NCBI GenBank assembly: GCA_963817785.1 | Contig: CAWFPL010000008.1 | Span: 372,001-436,000, forward strand | Source of the DNA: JAKALD01 sp963817785 | GTDB taxonomy: Bacteria; Pseudomonadota; Gammaproteobacteria; Burkholderiales; SG8-39 | DNA length: 64,000 nucleotides | Direction: 5' to 3' | Shown: one piece after another, positions 1-7,433 of the stretch | How positions within the stretch are numbered: the stretch's first letter is position 1 | Layout of the letters: each line of letters begins with the position of its first letter | Program-made: the position numbers and the translations under genes | Notes under the pieces: model-generated | The model's database searches: none | Told to the model about the DNA's origin: nothing | The model's input: only the letters and a program-made list of their open reading frames with translations

Positions 1-243
1 CAGCATGCGCTTCGCGCCGAAGCGGTCCACCGCGAAGCCGGCCAGCGTCTGGCACACCCCCGAGACGGTGTAGTACAGCGCGACCGTGGCGCCGAGCTCG
101 GTGTAGCTCACGCCCAGGTCCTTGCGCAGGATCGGGAACAGCACCGCGATCACCAGCTGGTAGAAGTGCGACAGGCCGTGCGCCAGCGTGATCAGGCCGA
201 TGATGCGGGCGTCGCGCCTGAGGGTCGGGGCGGCGGGCTCCAT
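1..243 (-). CDS. MFS transporter, N-terminal part (runs off the window)
   Basis: The first 81 residues of a secondary transporter are present; the rest lies before position 1. Two hydrophobic segments are visible (about residues 13-36 and 46-66). They are followed by GFAVDRFGAKR, which fits the major facilitator motif A (G-x3-D-R-x-G-x-[KR]-R) in the loop between helices 2 and 3. The start is the ATG at 243, just upstream of the stop of the alpha/beta hydrolase, so the two may be co-transcribed (gap 4 bases). The substrate cannot be told from this fragment. Confidence 0.85.
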   Translation of the reverse strand, partial: MEPAAPTLRRDARIIGLITLAHGLSHFYQLVIAVLFPILRKDLGVSYTELGATVALYYTVSGVCQTLAGFAVDRFGAKRML

Positions 244-247
244 GGCT

Positions 248-1015
248 CTATTCTTCCACGATCCGGTTCACGAAGCGCGCCACCGCATCGAGCGTGGCCT
301 GCGGCTGCTCGCGGTGCGGGCTGTGGCCGCAGCCGGCGAGCTTGACCACCTGGCAGGGCCCGTTCACCTGGCGCGCGATCGCCTCGACCTGCGCCATGGT
401 GCCGTACTGGTCGTCCTCGCCCTGGATCGCGAGCACCGGGCAGCGGATGCCCGGCAGGGAGTCCTCGATGTTCCAGGCGCGGAACGCCTCCGACAGCCAC
501 ACGTCGTTCCAGCCGTAGAAGGTCTTCGCCGCGTCGCGGTGGTACTTGCAGAGCTTCTGCGGAAGATCGCTGCTCTCGAAGGCCTGCTTCGCTTCGCGGA
601 TGCCCGCCAGCCCGTGCTCTTCGACGAACACGTGCGGCGCCTCGAGCACCAGGCCGCGCACCGCGTGGCCGGCGCCGGCGTGGATCAGCGCGATGGACGC
701 GCCGTCGCTGTGTCCGACCATGATCGGCGCTTCGATTCCGAGCGCGGCGAGCACCTGCGGCAGCGCCTCGAGCGCCTCGCGGTGCATGAAGCGCGTCGTG
801 TGCGGCGCCTCGAGCACGTCCGATTGCCCGTAGCCGTAGCGCGCGTACACCAGCGCCGGGCAGCCCGTGGACTTGACCACCCGCAGCGGAAAATCGCGCC
901 ACTGGCGGATCGAGCCCAGGCCCTCGTGCAGGAACACCAGCACCGGCTTGCCCGGCTCGGCCGCGTCGATCCATTCGTATTCCAGCCGATGGCCGGCGGC
1001 GTACAGGAAAGGCAT
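248..1015 (-). CDS. alpha/beta hydrolase
   Basis: A 255-residue serine hydrolase of the alpha/beta fold. The oxyanion-hole loop HEGLGS is at about residues 30-35. The nucleophile elbow GHSDG puts the catalytic Ser at 103, and the C-terminal GCGHSPH gives the catalytic His near 231. The acid is probably one of the Asp residues in GEDDQYG near 202-205. There is no signal peptide, so it is cytosolic. I chose the ATG at 1015 because the protein starts cleanly into the first beta strand there; the open frame upstream reads as unstructured Arg-rich sequence. The HEGLG signature occurs in small hydrolases of organic-acid catabolism, but the substrate is unknown. Confidence 0.9.
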   Translation of the reverse strand: MPFLYAAGHRLEYEWIDAAEPGKPVLVFLHEGLGSIRQWRDFPLRVVKSTGCPALVYARYGYGQSDVLEAPHTTRFMHREALEALPQVLAALGIEAPIMVGHSDGASIALIHAGAGHAVRGLVLEAPHVFVEEHGLAGIREAKQAFESSDLPQKLCKYHRDAAKTFYGWNDVWLSEAFRAWNIEDSLPGIRCPVLAIQGEDDQYGTMAQVEAIARQVNGPCQVVKLAGCGHSPHREQPQATLDAVARFVNRIVEE

Positions 1016-1121
1016 GCGCGCTTGGTTTCTAAGGCGGTAAGGCGGGCGCGAGAATAGCACGCGCCCCGCGCGCGGCGCCGTGCCGTTTCGCCGATAATGC
1101 CCGTCGCTGCGGAGCCCCTTC

Positions 1122-2009
1122 GTGCGCCTCACCGCCTACCTGATTCTCGCCGGAACCCTGCTGCTGTGGTCGGGCAACTGGATCGTCGCGCGCGCGGTGC
1201 GCCACGACATCAGCCCCGGCATCGCCACCGCCGGCCGTCTGCTGCTAGTGCTGGTGCTGCTCGCGCCCTTCGCCTGGCCCGGCCTGCCGCGCAAGCTGCG
1301 CGCGCTCACGCGGCGCGACTGGGGCGTGTTCGCCGCGCTCGGCTTCTGCGGCGGCGGCCTGCACCTCGCGATGCAATGGCTCGGGCTGCACTACACCACC
1401 GCCACCAGCGGCACCCTGTATCTCTCCACCTCGCCGATCTTCATCCTGCTGCTCGCCGCGCCGCTGCTCGGCGAGCCGATCCGGCCGCGCCAGTGGATCG
1501 GAATCGCCATCTCCTTCTGCGGCGTCGCGCTCATCGCCGCGCACGGCGACCCGCGGCGCCTCGCCTCGCTGTCGCTCAACGTCGGCGACCTGCTCTCGCT
1601 CAGCTCGATGGCCATGTGGGGCTCCTACACCGTGTTCCTGCGGCTGCGCCGCGACACGCTGGGCACCATCCAGTACCTGACCGTGCTGTGCCTGTTCGGC
1701 CTGGTCTACATCTCGCCGTGGGTCGCCTGGGACCTCGCCCACGCAGCGCGCGTGAGCCTCAACGCCGCGGGCTTGGCCGCGGTCGCGTATTCGGCCATCG
1801 GCTCGCTTTTGCTCGCCTACGCGGGATGGAGCTACGTCGTCACGCGCCTGGGCGCGGCGCGCGCCGGCGTCACCATGCACCTCATGCCCGCGCTCGGCGT
1901 GCTTTTGTCGGCGATACTTCTCGGCGAGTACCCGCACTGGTTTCACTTCGCCGGCATCGGGCTGATCCTCACCGGCGTGGCGCTCGCCTCGATGCGGCCG
2001 CGCACATGA
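1122..2009 (+). CDS. EamA/DMT-superfamily transporter
   Basis: This 295-residue inner-membrane protein has about ten hydrophobic segments in two EamA repeats, the normal size for drug/metabolite exporters (RhaT/YdcZ type). It starts at a GTG (1122) directly before the first helix, with no ATG in a better place. It is divergent from the hydrolase, with about 105 bases between the starts. Its stop overlaps the start of the Nudix gene (ATGA), indicating translational coupling. The exported metabolite is unknown. Confidence 0.88.
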   Translation: MRLTAYLILAGTLLLWSGNWIVARAVRHDISPGIATAGRLLLVLVLLAPFAWPGLPRKLRALTRRDWGVFAALGFCGGGLHLAMQWLGLHYTTATSGTLYLSTSPIFILLLAAPLLGEPIRPRQWIGIAISFCGVALIAAHGDPRRLASLSLNVGDLLSLSSMAMWGSYTVFLRLRRDTLGTIQYLTVLCLFGLVYISPWVAWDLAHAARVSLNAAGLAAVAYSAIGSLLLAYAGWSYVVTRLGAARAGVTMHLMPALGVLLSAILLGEYPHWFHFAGIGLILTGVALASMRPRT

Positions 2010-2620
2010 CTGCGTTTGACGACCGGCTGCTGGAGTCGATCTCCGCCAACCTCGCGCGGCTCGCGCCTGCGCCGCTCGAGGCGCGCGGGCTGAAGCGCGC
2101 CGCCGTGTGCGTGATCGTCACCGCCGATACGGAGGGGAACGCCGCGCTGTTATTGACGCGGCGCGCCGAGCATTTGAATGTGCACGCCGGCCAGTTCGCG
2201 CTGCCGGGCGGGCGCGTGGAGTCGGGCGAAAGCGCGCTCGACGCGGCGCGGCGCGAGGCGTACGAGGAAATCGGCTTGGAGCTCCTGCCCGAGGCCGTGC
2301 TCGGCCGCCTCGACGACTACCCCACGCGCTCGGGCTACCTCATTACTCCATTGGTGGCGTGGTGTGCGGCGGACGTGGCGTTGAGTCCCAATCCCTCCGA
2401 GGTCGCACAGATCTACCGCGTGCCGCTCGCGGATCTGGGCTCGGGGCCCGAATTCGTCTCCATCCCCGAGAGCGAGCGCCCGGTCGTGCGCTATCCGCTG
2501 CTCGGCACGACTATCCACGCGCCGACTGCGGCGGTCATTTATCAGTTTGTCGAGGTTGGCTTGCATGGGCGTCAGACGCGGGTTGCGCATCTCGAGCAGC
2601 CGGTGTGGGCGTGGAGGTAG
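2006..2620 (+). CDS. Nudix hydrolase, CoA pyrophosphatase type
   Basis: A 204-residue Nudix enzyme. The full Nudix box G-x5-E-x7-R-E-x2-E-E-x-G is present at residues 69-90 (REAYEEIG), and it is preceded by the LLLTRR...HAGQFALPGG stretch typical of the CoA diphosphatase (NudL/YeaB) subgroup. That subgroup cleaves CoA and acyl-CoA to 4'-phosphopantetheine and 3',5'-ADP using Mg2+ or Mn2+. The ATG overlaps the EamA stop, so the genes form a two-gene operon. The assignment to CoA rather than another nucleotide rests on that pre-box motif. Confidence 0.9.
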   Translation: MTAFDDRLLESISANLARLAPAPLEARGLKRAAVCVIVTADTEGNAALLLTRRAEHLNVHAGQFALPGGRVESGESALDAARREAYEEIGLELLPEAVLGRLDDYPTRSGYLITPLVAWCAADVALSPNPSEVAQIYRVPLADLGSGPEFVSIPESERPVVRYPLLGTTIHAPTAAVIYQFVEVGLHGRQTRVAHLEQPVWAWR

Positions 2621-2649
2621 GGGGGCGGATTGAGCTTTTCCGTGTTGCG

Positions 2650-2850
2650 CGGTGGGGGAGCGCCTTCCAGCAGCTCCAGACCTACAAGGCCGAGATTCCG
2701 GCGCTTTTCGCGACGAACGCCGTGCTGGTCGTCTCCGATGGCGTTGAGGCGCGCGCCGGCACGCTCACCGCCGGGCGCGAGTGGTTCAAGCCCTGGCGCA
2801 CGATCGCGGCGACACGCTGGCCGACTCCCACATGCCGGAGCAAGAGTCAA
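2650..2850 (+). pseudogene. relic of a type I restriction enzyme subunit (hsdR), frameshifted
   Basis: In one frame, bases from about 2653 read WGSAFQQLQTYKAEIPALF, then VLVVSDGVEARAGTL, then EWFKPWRTIA. This is strikingly like the conserved N-terminal nuclease region of HsdR proteins (typically ..SAFNQLQTYK..IPALF..N..LVISDG..AR.GSL..). At about 2807 the similarity jumps to another frame, where GDTLADSHMPE continues the same family pattern. There is no start, no continuation and no hsdM or hsdS nearby, so this is a short decayed fragment of about 200 bases between the Nudix and DUF364 genes. It implies that a restriction-modification locus was once here or that a fragment was carried in. Confidence 0.72.
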
Positions 2851-2887
2851 CACCTCGGGCTGACTGAGTCGATATAAAGTGCATCCC

Positions 2888-3748
2888 ATGTCACCCGCCA
2901 CAGAGCTCCTCGACCTCGCCGAAGAAGCCGCCGCCGCGCTTCCCCTCCCCCCAATAGCGCAAGCGCTCTTCCCGCCGGATCGCAAAGGGCTCGGCAAGCC
3001 GGGAGAGTTCTGCGTGCTGCGCTTGGCCGACGACAGCGTGGGCACGGCGTTCGTGCTGCTGGGCGATACGCTCGCTCGCCTGCAGGAGCGCGTGCCGGGC
3101 GAGCTGGTCGGACGACCGGCGCTTGAGGTCGCGCGGCGCTTCGCCGGAGACGATCCGGTGGAGCGCGCGCTGGGTCTCGCGGCGCTGAATGCGATCACGC
3201 AGCACGTCTTTCGCCAAGCGGGATACGAACCCGATCTTGCCGCAGACTCGCTCGGCTCGTTGCGGGTCGGGCCCGAGGACCACGTGGGCATGATCGGCTT
3301 TTTCCGCCCGCTCGTGGAGCACGTACGCGCGCTCGGCCTGCCGCTCACCGTGCTGGAGCTGCGTGCCGAGCTGGTGCAGGACGCGCCGGGTTTGTCGGTC
3401 ACGCTCGATCCGAAGCGGCTCAGGGAGTGCAACAAGATTTTGTCCACCAGCACGGTGTTGCTGAACGACACGCTCGAGGAGATTCTGTCCAGCTGCCGCC
3501 ACGCGGAGGCGGTCGCGCTGATCGGTCCTTCGGCGAGCTGTTTTCCCGACCCGCTTTTCGCCCGCGGTGTCACGACCATGGGCGGGTACTGGGTGCTCGA
3601 TCCCGCCCTCTTCATGCGCCGCGCTGCGGCACTGGAGCTTTGGGGTGACGCGGGAAAGAAGAGCTGCGTGCAGCGCCAGGCTTATCCGGGAACGCGGGCC
3701 TTGTTGTACGAGGCGGCAAGGCGTCACGCCTGCTTGCGCGCTTCGTAG
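2888..3748 (+). CDS. DUF364-family protein (putative heavy-metal chelation domain)
   Basis: A 286-residue soluble protein. The C-terminal half carries SSCRHAEAVALIGPSASCFPD and RGVTTMGGYWVLDP, the arrangement I associate with DUF364 (Rossmann-like, found with DUF4213) proteins linked to metal or nitrogenase-cofactor biology. The LLNDTLEEIL stretch just before (about residues 195-205) also fits. The ATG at 2888 is preferred over a GTG nine bases upstream. It stands alone between the hsdR relic and a convergent gene, so context gives no job. The family assignment is from memory of its motifs; no function is claimed. Confidence 0.6.
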   Translation: MSPATELLDLAEEAAAALPLPPIAQALFPPDRKGLGKPGEFCVLRLADDSVGTAFVLLGDTLARLQERVPGELVGRPALEVARRFAGDDPVERALGLAALNAITQHVFRQAGYEPDLAADSLGSLRVGPEDHVGMIGFFRPLVEHVRALGLPLTVLELRAELVQDAPGLSVTLDPKRLRECNKILSTSTVLLNDTLEEILSSCRHAEAVALIGPSASCFPDPLFARGVTTMGGYWVLDPALFMRRAAALELWGDAGKKSCVQRQAYPGTRALLYEAARRHACLRAS

Positions 3749-3804
3749 GTTGAAGCTGCGGCTCGTTGCACGATACTGGGCTGCGGCCCAAACCCGCCAC
3801 AGCG

Positions 3805-6297
3805 CTATTGCGCGTTGGCGCCTCCCCCCGAAGGCAACCGATCGAATCGCCGGTCCAGCTGCAGCAGGAGCGGAACCCCGCGGGAATCGAGAGGCGACAG
3901 CTCCGCCGTAGCGAGATACATCGGGCGTGGAGGCGATGCTTCGGCCTCGATCCGGGCCGGCTGAGGCTCGGGCTGGTGGGCGAAGAAGCCCAGCACCCCC
4001 GCCGCGAGCGCCAGCACGACGGCGAGGTAGGCGTGAACGACCCGCGGGGGCCGCTTGACGAGCACCGGCGCGGGGCTCGGCGCCACGGCGACCGCATCCG
4101 CAGTGGCGCTCGCCGATCGCGTGGCGCCCTCGAGTTTCTGCGCGGCAGCCAGCGCCGCGCGCTCCGCATTCGTGCGCTCTTCGCCCGCAACCCGCGCCGC
4201 GGCTTCCGCGAGAGCGCGCCGCCGTGCGGCGCGCGCGGCCTTCTCGTCCGCGTCCGCCGCGGCGGCGGCGCTCTTCGCCGCAGCTTCGTTGGAGCTCTGC
4301 TTCTCGAGCGCGGCATCGGCGAGCGCCGTCTCCTCCGCGGCGCGCAGCCTGGCGGCCTCGGCAGCGCGCGCGGCGGCGGCAGCCCGCTCCTGCGCGGCCC
4401 GGGCGAGCGATTCCTCGGCCTGGCGCCGCCGGGCGGCGGCAGCGGTGAGGGCCTCGTCCGCCGCCGCTTTCTCCTGCGCGCTCAAGCGCGCCTGCTCGTT
4501 GGCCGCCTGCGCCTGCAGGGCTGCCTGCTCCGCGCTCTCCTCATCCGCCAGCGGGGACCCGGCCTGGTCGGCGCTTTGCCTGGCGTCGGCAAGCGCCGCC
4601 TCGGCCTCGGCGCGCGCCGCGAGGGCTTCGCTGAGCACCTCGTTGCTCTCCTGCGCCTGCTGCGCCGCTGCGGCGGCCTCGGCCGCCGCCTGGCGGCGCG
4701 CCTGCGCGGCCTGCGCGGCGGCGGTCTCCTCGGCGGCGCGCGTCCGGGCGGCTTCGGCAGCGCGCGCTGCGGCGGCTGCTCGCTCCTGGGCGGACCGGGC
4801 GAGCGATTCCTCGGTCTGACGCCGCCGGGCGGCGGCCGCGGTGAGGGCCTCGTCCGCGGCCGCTTTCTCCTGCGCGCCGAGCCGCGCCAGCTCGTTCGCC
4901 ATCTGCGCCTGCAGGGCTGCCTGCTCCGCTTTCTCCTCTGCCGCCACGCGCTCCTGCGTGAGCCGGGCCGCCGTCGCCTCCTCCGCCGTGCGTTGCCGTG
5001 AGGCGTGCAGCAGCTCGGCCTCGCGCGCCGATGCTTCCTCGGCGCGCTTGAGCGCCGCATGCTGGCTGACGATGTCCCTGGACGCGGCGGCAGCGAGATC
5101 GCGCTCCACCTGCAGGCGCGCGTGCGCGTCGGCGAGCGCTTTCGCGCGCGCTGCGTCGGCGTCGCGCGCCGCCTGCGCGGAGCGCGCTTCGACTTCCGCC
5201 TTCTCCTGCGGCGCGGGCGCCGGGGCCGGCGACGGCTTGCTCGCAAAATCGAGGTTGAGTATGTCCCCGAGCTGGTCGCCGTAGGTCTGCAGGATGTGGC
5301 GGAATTCCGGCAGCGCCTTGCGAAAGGCTTCCACCATCACCGGGTCGAATTGCTTACCGGCCCCGCCCGAGATCTCGCTGGCGGCGAGCTCGACCGTCAT
5401 CGGCCCGCGGTGAAACTGCGTCGTGGTCATGCTTTCGAACGCGTCGACGACGGCCATGACGCGCCCGGCCCAGGGGATGTCGGCGCCGCGCGCGTGCGCC
5501 GGGTAGCCGGTGCCGTCCCAGCGCTCGTGATGCGTGAGGGCGAGCGTGCGCGCGAGCTTGAGCAGCGGGTCGTCGTGCTCGCCGATGATCTCGGCGCCGA
5601 TCTCGGGATGGCGCTGCATCTGCTCGCGCTCGGGCACGCTCAGGCTGCCGGCCTTGCGCAGCAGCTGCACCGGAACGCCCACCTTGCCGATGTCGTGCAG
5701 GGGCGCGGCTTTCATGATGAGATCGCAGATCGGCGGCCGCGCGCCGGCGGCCTGCGCCAGCGCGCGCGCGTAATGGCCCAGGCGCACGACGCGGTTTCCC
5801 ACCGCGGAGGTCTCGTGATATTCCATCACGCGGCCCAGCCGCCGGATGAGCTGCAGCCGCGTCTGCTCGAGCTGCGCGGTGCGCTCGCGGATGAGCTCGT
5901 CCTGCTGGTGGCGCCGGGCGATGAGCTCCAGGTGGATGCGCACCCGCGCCGCGAGCACCGGCGGATTGATCGGCTTGGACAGATAGTCGATGGCGCCGAG
6001 CTGGAAGCCCTGCACGACATCGCGGGGATTGGAGCGCCCGCTGAGGAAGACGACCGGCACGTCGGCGACCGCGGGGCTCGCCTTGAGCGTCTTGCAGATC
6101 TCGTAGCCGCTGCCCTCGGGCATCTCGACGTCGAGCAGGATCAGCTCCGGACGCGGCTCCTCGAAGGCCAGTCGCAGCGCCGTGGGGCCCTCCGGGGCGA
6201 GCTTGACCCGATGCTCGCGCCCGAGCGTCGCCGCGATGAGGTTGAGAATGTCTTCGGAGTCGTCAACCGCGAGAACCGTGGCTTTCGGCTTTTGCAT
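3805..6297 (-). CDS. REC/HD-GYP response regulator with long coiled coil and C-terminal membrane anchor
   Basis: An 830-residue protein. Residues 5-125 are a receiver domain with acidic pair VDDSED, phospho-acceptor Asp56 in LLDVEMP, and Lys108 in SKP. Residues about 150-335 are an HD-GYP domain with HDIGK at 201-205 and HHERWDGTGYP at 256-266, so the catalytic motifs of a c-di-GMP phosphodiesterase (RpfG type) are present. After a Pro/Ala linker at 355-365 comes about 390 residues of Ala/Glu/Arg/Gln-rich coiled coil, then one hydrophobic segment (about 753-774) and a 56-residue tail. Ordinary RpfG proteins stop at about 350-380 residues. Coiled-coil segments 457-525 and 589-657 are near-identical, reflecting a DNA repeat. 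No partner kinase is adjacent. Confidence 0.9.
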   Translation of the reverse strand: MQKPKATVLAVDDSEDILNLIAATLGREHRVKLAPEGPTALRLAFEEPRPELILLDVEMPEGSGYEICKTLKASPAVADVPVVFLSGRSNPRDVVQGFQLGAIDYLSKPINPPVLAARVRIHLELIARRHQQDELIRERTAQLEQTRLQLIRRLGRVMEYHETSAVGNRVVRLGHYARALAQAAGARPPICDLIMKAAPLHDIGKVGVPVQLLRKAGSLSVPEREQMQRHPEIGAEIIGEHDDPLLKLARTLALTHHERWDGTGYPAHARGADIPWAGRVMAVVDAFESMTTTQFHRGPMTVELAASEISGGAGKQFDPVMVEAFRKALPEFRHILQTYGDQLGDILNLDFASKPSPAPAPAPQEKAEVEARSAQAARDADAARAKALADAHARLQVERDLAAAASRDIVSQHAALKRAEEASAREAELLHASRQRTAEEATAARLTQERVAAEEKAEQAALQAQMANELARLGAQEKAAADEALTAAAARRRQTEESLARSAQERAAAAARAAEAARTRAAEETAAAQAAQARRQAAAEAAAAAQQAQESNEVLSEALAARAEAEAALADARQSADQAGSPLADEESAEQAALQAQAANEQARLSAQEKAAADEALTAAAARRRQAEESLARAAQERAAAAARAAEAARLRAAEETALADAALEKQSSNEAAAKSAAAAADADEKAARAARRRALAEAAARVAGEERTNAERAALAAAQKLEGATRSASATADAVAVAPSPAPVLVKRPPRVVHAYLAVVLALAAGVLGFFAHQPEPQPARIEAEASPPRPMYLATAELSPLDSRGVPLLLQLDRRFDRLPSGGGANAQ
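4328..4533 (-). repeat. 206-base internal repeat, copy A (C-terminal side of coiled coil)
   Basis: This matches 4724-4929 at the same length with no gaps when read side by side, and the offset is 396 bases (132 codons), so frame is kept. It encodes residues about 589-657 of the HD-GYP coiled-coil protein. Differences are scattered single bases, many silent, which suggests an in-frame duplication followed by drift under selection for the protein. Confidence 0.85.
4724..4929 (-). repeat. 206-base internal repeat, copy B (N-terminal side of coiled coil)
   Basis: Partner of 4328-4533; encodes residues about 457-525. Both copies contain the shared stretch EKAAADEALTAAAARRRQ. The 190 bases between the copies encode a different Ala/Gln-rich coil, so this is a spaced duplication. 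Confidence 0.85.
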
Positions 6298-6365
6298 CCC
6301 CTGGCCTCCCGCCTGGGCATTCCCGGGCAGTATTACATGACGTCAGCCGGGCAGCGAATCCCCCC

Positions 6366-7433
6366 CTACATCTGCAGCGGCTTCCAGTACCCGGTCAGCT
6401 CCAGGTACCCCCGCCCGACCTCCCGCCCTGCCCGCATCGCCCGCGCTGCGCCTTCCCAGTAGATCGTCCCGGTGCCCAGGCGGGCGTCGAGCTCCTGGTC
6501 GTCCATGAGCGGCTCGAGGTCCCAGCTTTCGCCTCCCGCGGTCACGCGCATGGCCACGGGATACTCGACCCCGGTGCGCGGGGAGCGCCAGGTCCGCAGC
6601 GGCGCGAAGGCAATCTCGTTCGGTCCGAACTTCCTGGCACTGCCGTCCGCCGCGGCGAGCGTCCCGCCGGCGTAGTACGCGCCACCGCTTTTCGCGCGGA
6701 TGCCGAACGCCATCAGCGCGCCGCCGTCCTCCAGATTGATCCCGCACCAGTCCCAGCCGGAGGCTTCCGGCGCGAGGTAATTGCTCGACCATTCGTGGTC
6801 GAGCCACGCCGTCCCACTCACCGCCTCCCTGCCCCGCCCGCGCTCGATCGCGCCGCGCACGGCGAGCTGCGGCCGGCTGTAGTAGTAGCTCGCCTCGCCG
6901 GGACGCGGGCCCTTGCGGCTGGTGCCGCCTTCGCCTTCGAGCAGCGGCGGGGCGTGCGCCGTGCAGTCGAGATCGAGCGCGAAGTCGCTCGCCGCGATGC
7001 GCGCGCGATACGTCTCGCCTTCCAGCGCGAGGCTCCAGTCGTCGATCCATACATCGGTCGTCGTTTCGCTCGCGCCGGCCAGACCGAGCGCCTCCCGCGC
7101 GGTGCGCTGCGCGTGGCGCAGCCGCCCGTAGGCCGGGTCGGCGAGCGCGGCATGCGCGAACACGATCTGGCGCGGCGTGAACTCGCTCGGGTTATCGGTC
7201 TGCCACGGCGTACGGCTGCGAAAAAACGTCACCTGGAAGCCGAGCGGCGCACCGCCCGCGGTGGCGAGCCAGCCGGTCACGTACCACCACTCGGTGCGAA
7301 AGGCCGGATGCGCGCCGTGATCGCGCGGGAAGACGAGCGCCGTGCCGGGCACGACTTCGGCATAGCGCACTTCGTCCAGTGCGGGAGCGAGCGCGAGCGC
7401 CGCGCCGGCGGCGAGAAATTCGCGCCGCCGCAT
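6366..7433 (-). CDS. AttH/CrtC-like lipocalin-type protein, Tat-exported
   Basis: A 355-residue protein starting MRRREFLAAGAALALAPAL, a twin-arginine-like export signal. The body holds TEWWYVTGWL near residue 50 and AWLDHEWSSNYL about residue 215, the landmarks of the AttH/CrtC double-lipocalin family (carotenoid 1,2-hydratase and predicted secreted hydrolases). Its ATG overlaps the last base of the FtsX-permease stop (TAATG), so the two are coupled. AttH proteins are commonly encoded next to an FtsX-type permease and an ABC ATPase, and are thought to act with them outside the cytoplasmic membrane. No carotenoid gene is near, so a hydratase role is unlikely. The exact substrate is unknown. 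Confidence 0.85.
   Translation of the reverse strand: MRRREFLAAGAALALAPALDEVRYAEVVPGTALVFPRDHGAHPAFRTEWWYVTGWLATAGGAPLGFQVTFFRSRTPWQTDNPSEFTPRQIVFAHAALADPAYGRLRHAQRTAREALGLAGASETTTDVWIDDWSLALEGETYRARIAASDFALDLDCTAHAPPLLEGEGGTSRKGPRPGEASYYYSRPQLAVRGAIERGRGREAVSGTAWLDHEWSSNYLAPEASGWDWCGINLEDGGALMAFGIRAKSGGAYYAGGTLAAADGSARKFGPNEIAFAPLRTWRSPRTGVEYPVAMRVTAGGESWDLEPLMDDQELDARLGTGTIYWEGAARAMRAGREVGRGYLELTGYWKPLQM

Noticed and set aside
3777..3790. TGGGC-TGCG-GCCCA hairpin after the DUF364 gene as a terminator
   Set aside because: Only a 5-base stem and no T-run follows; such stems are frequent in GC-rich DNA.
3766..5001. Long plus-strand frames opposite the coiled-coil region
   Set aside because: They are mirrors of the repetitive Ala/Glu codons (reading Gly/Leu/Arg or Ala/Ser runs) and lack ribosome sites.
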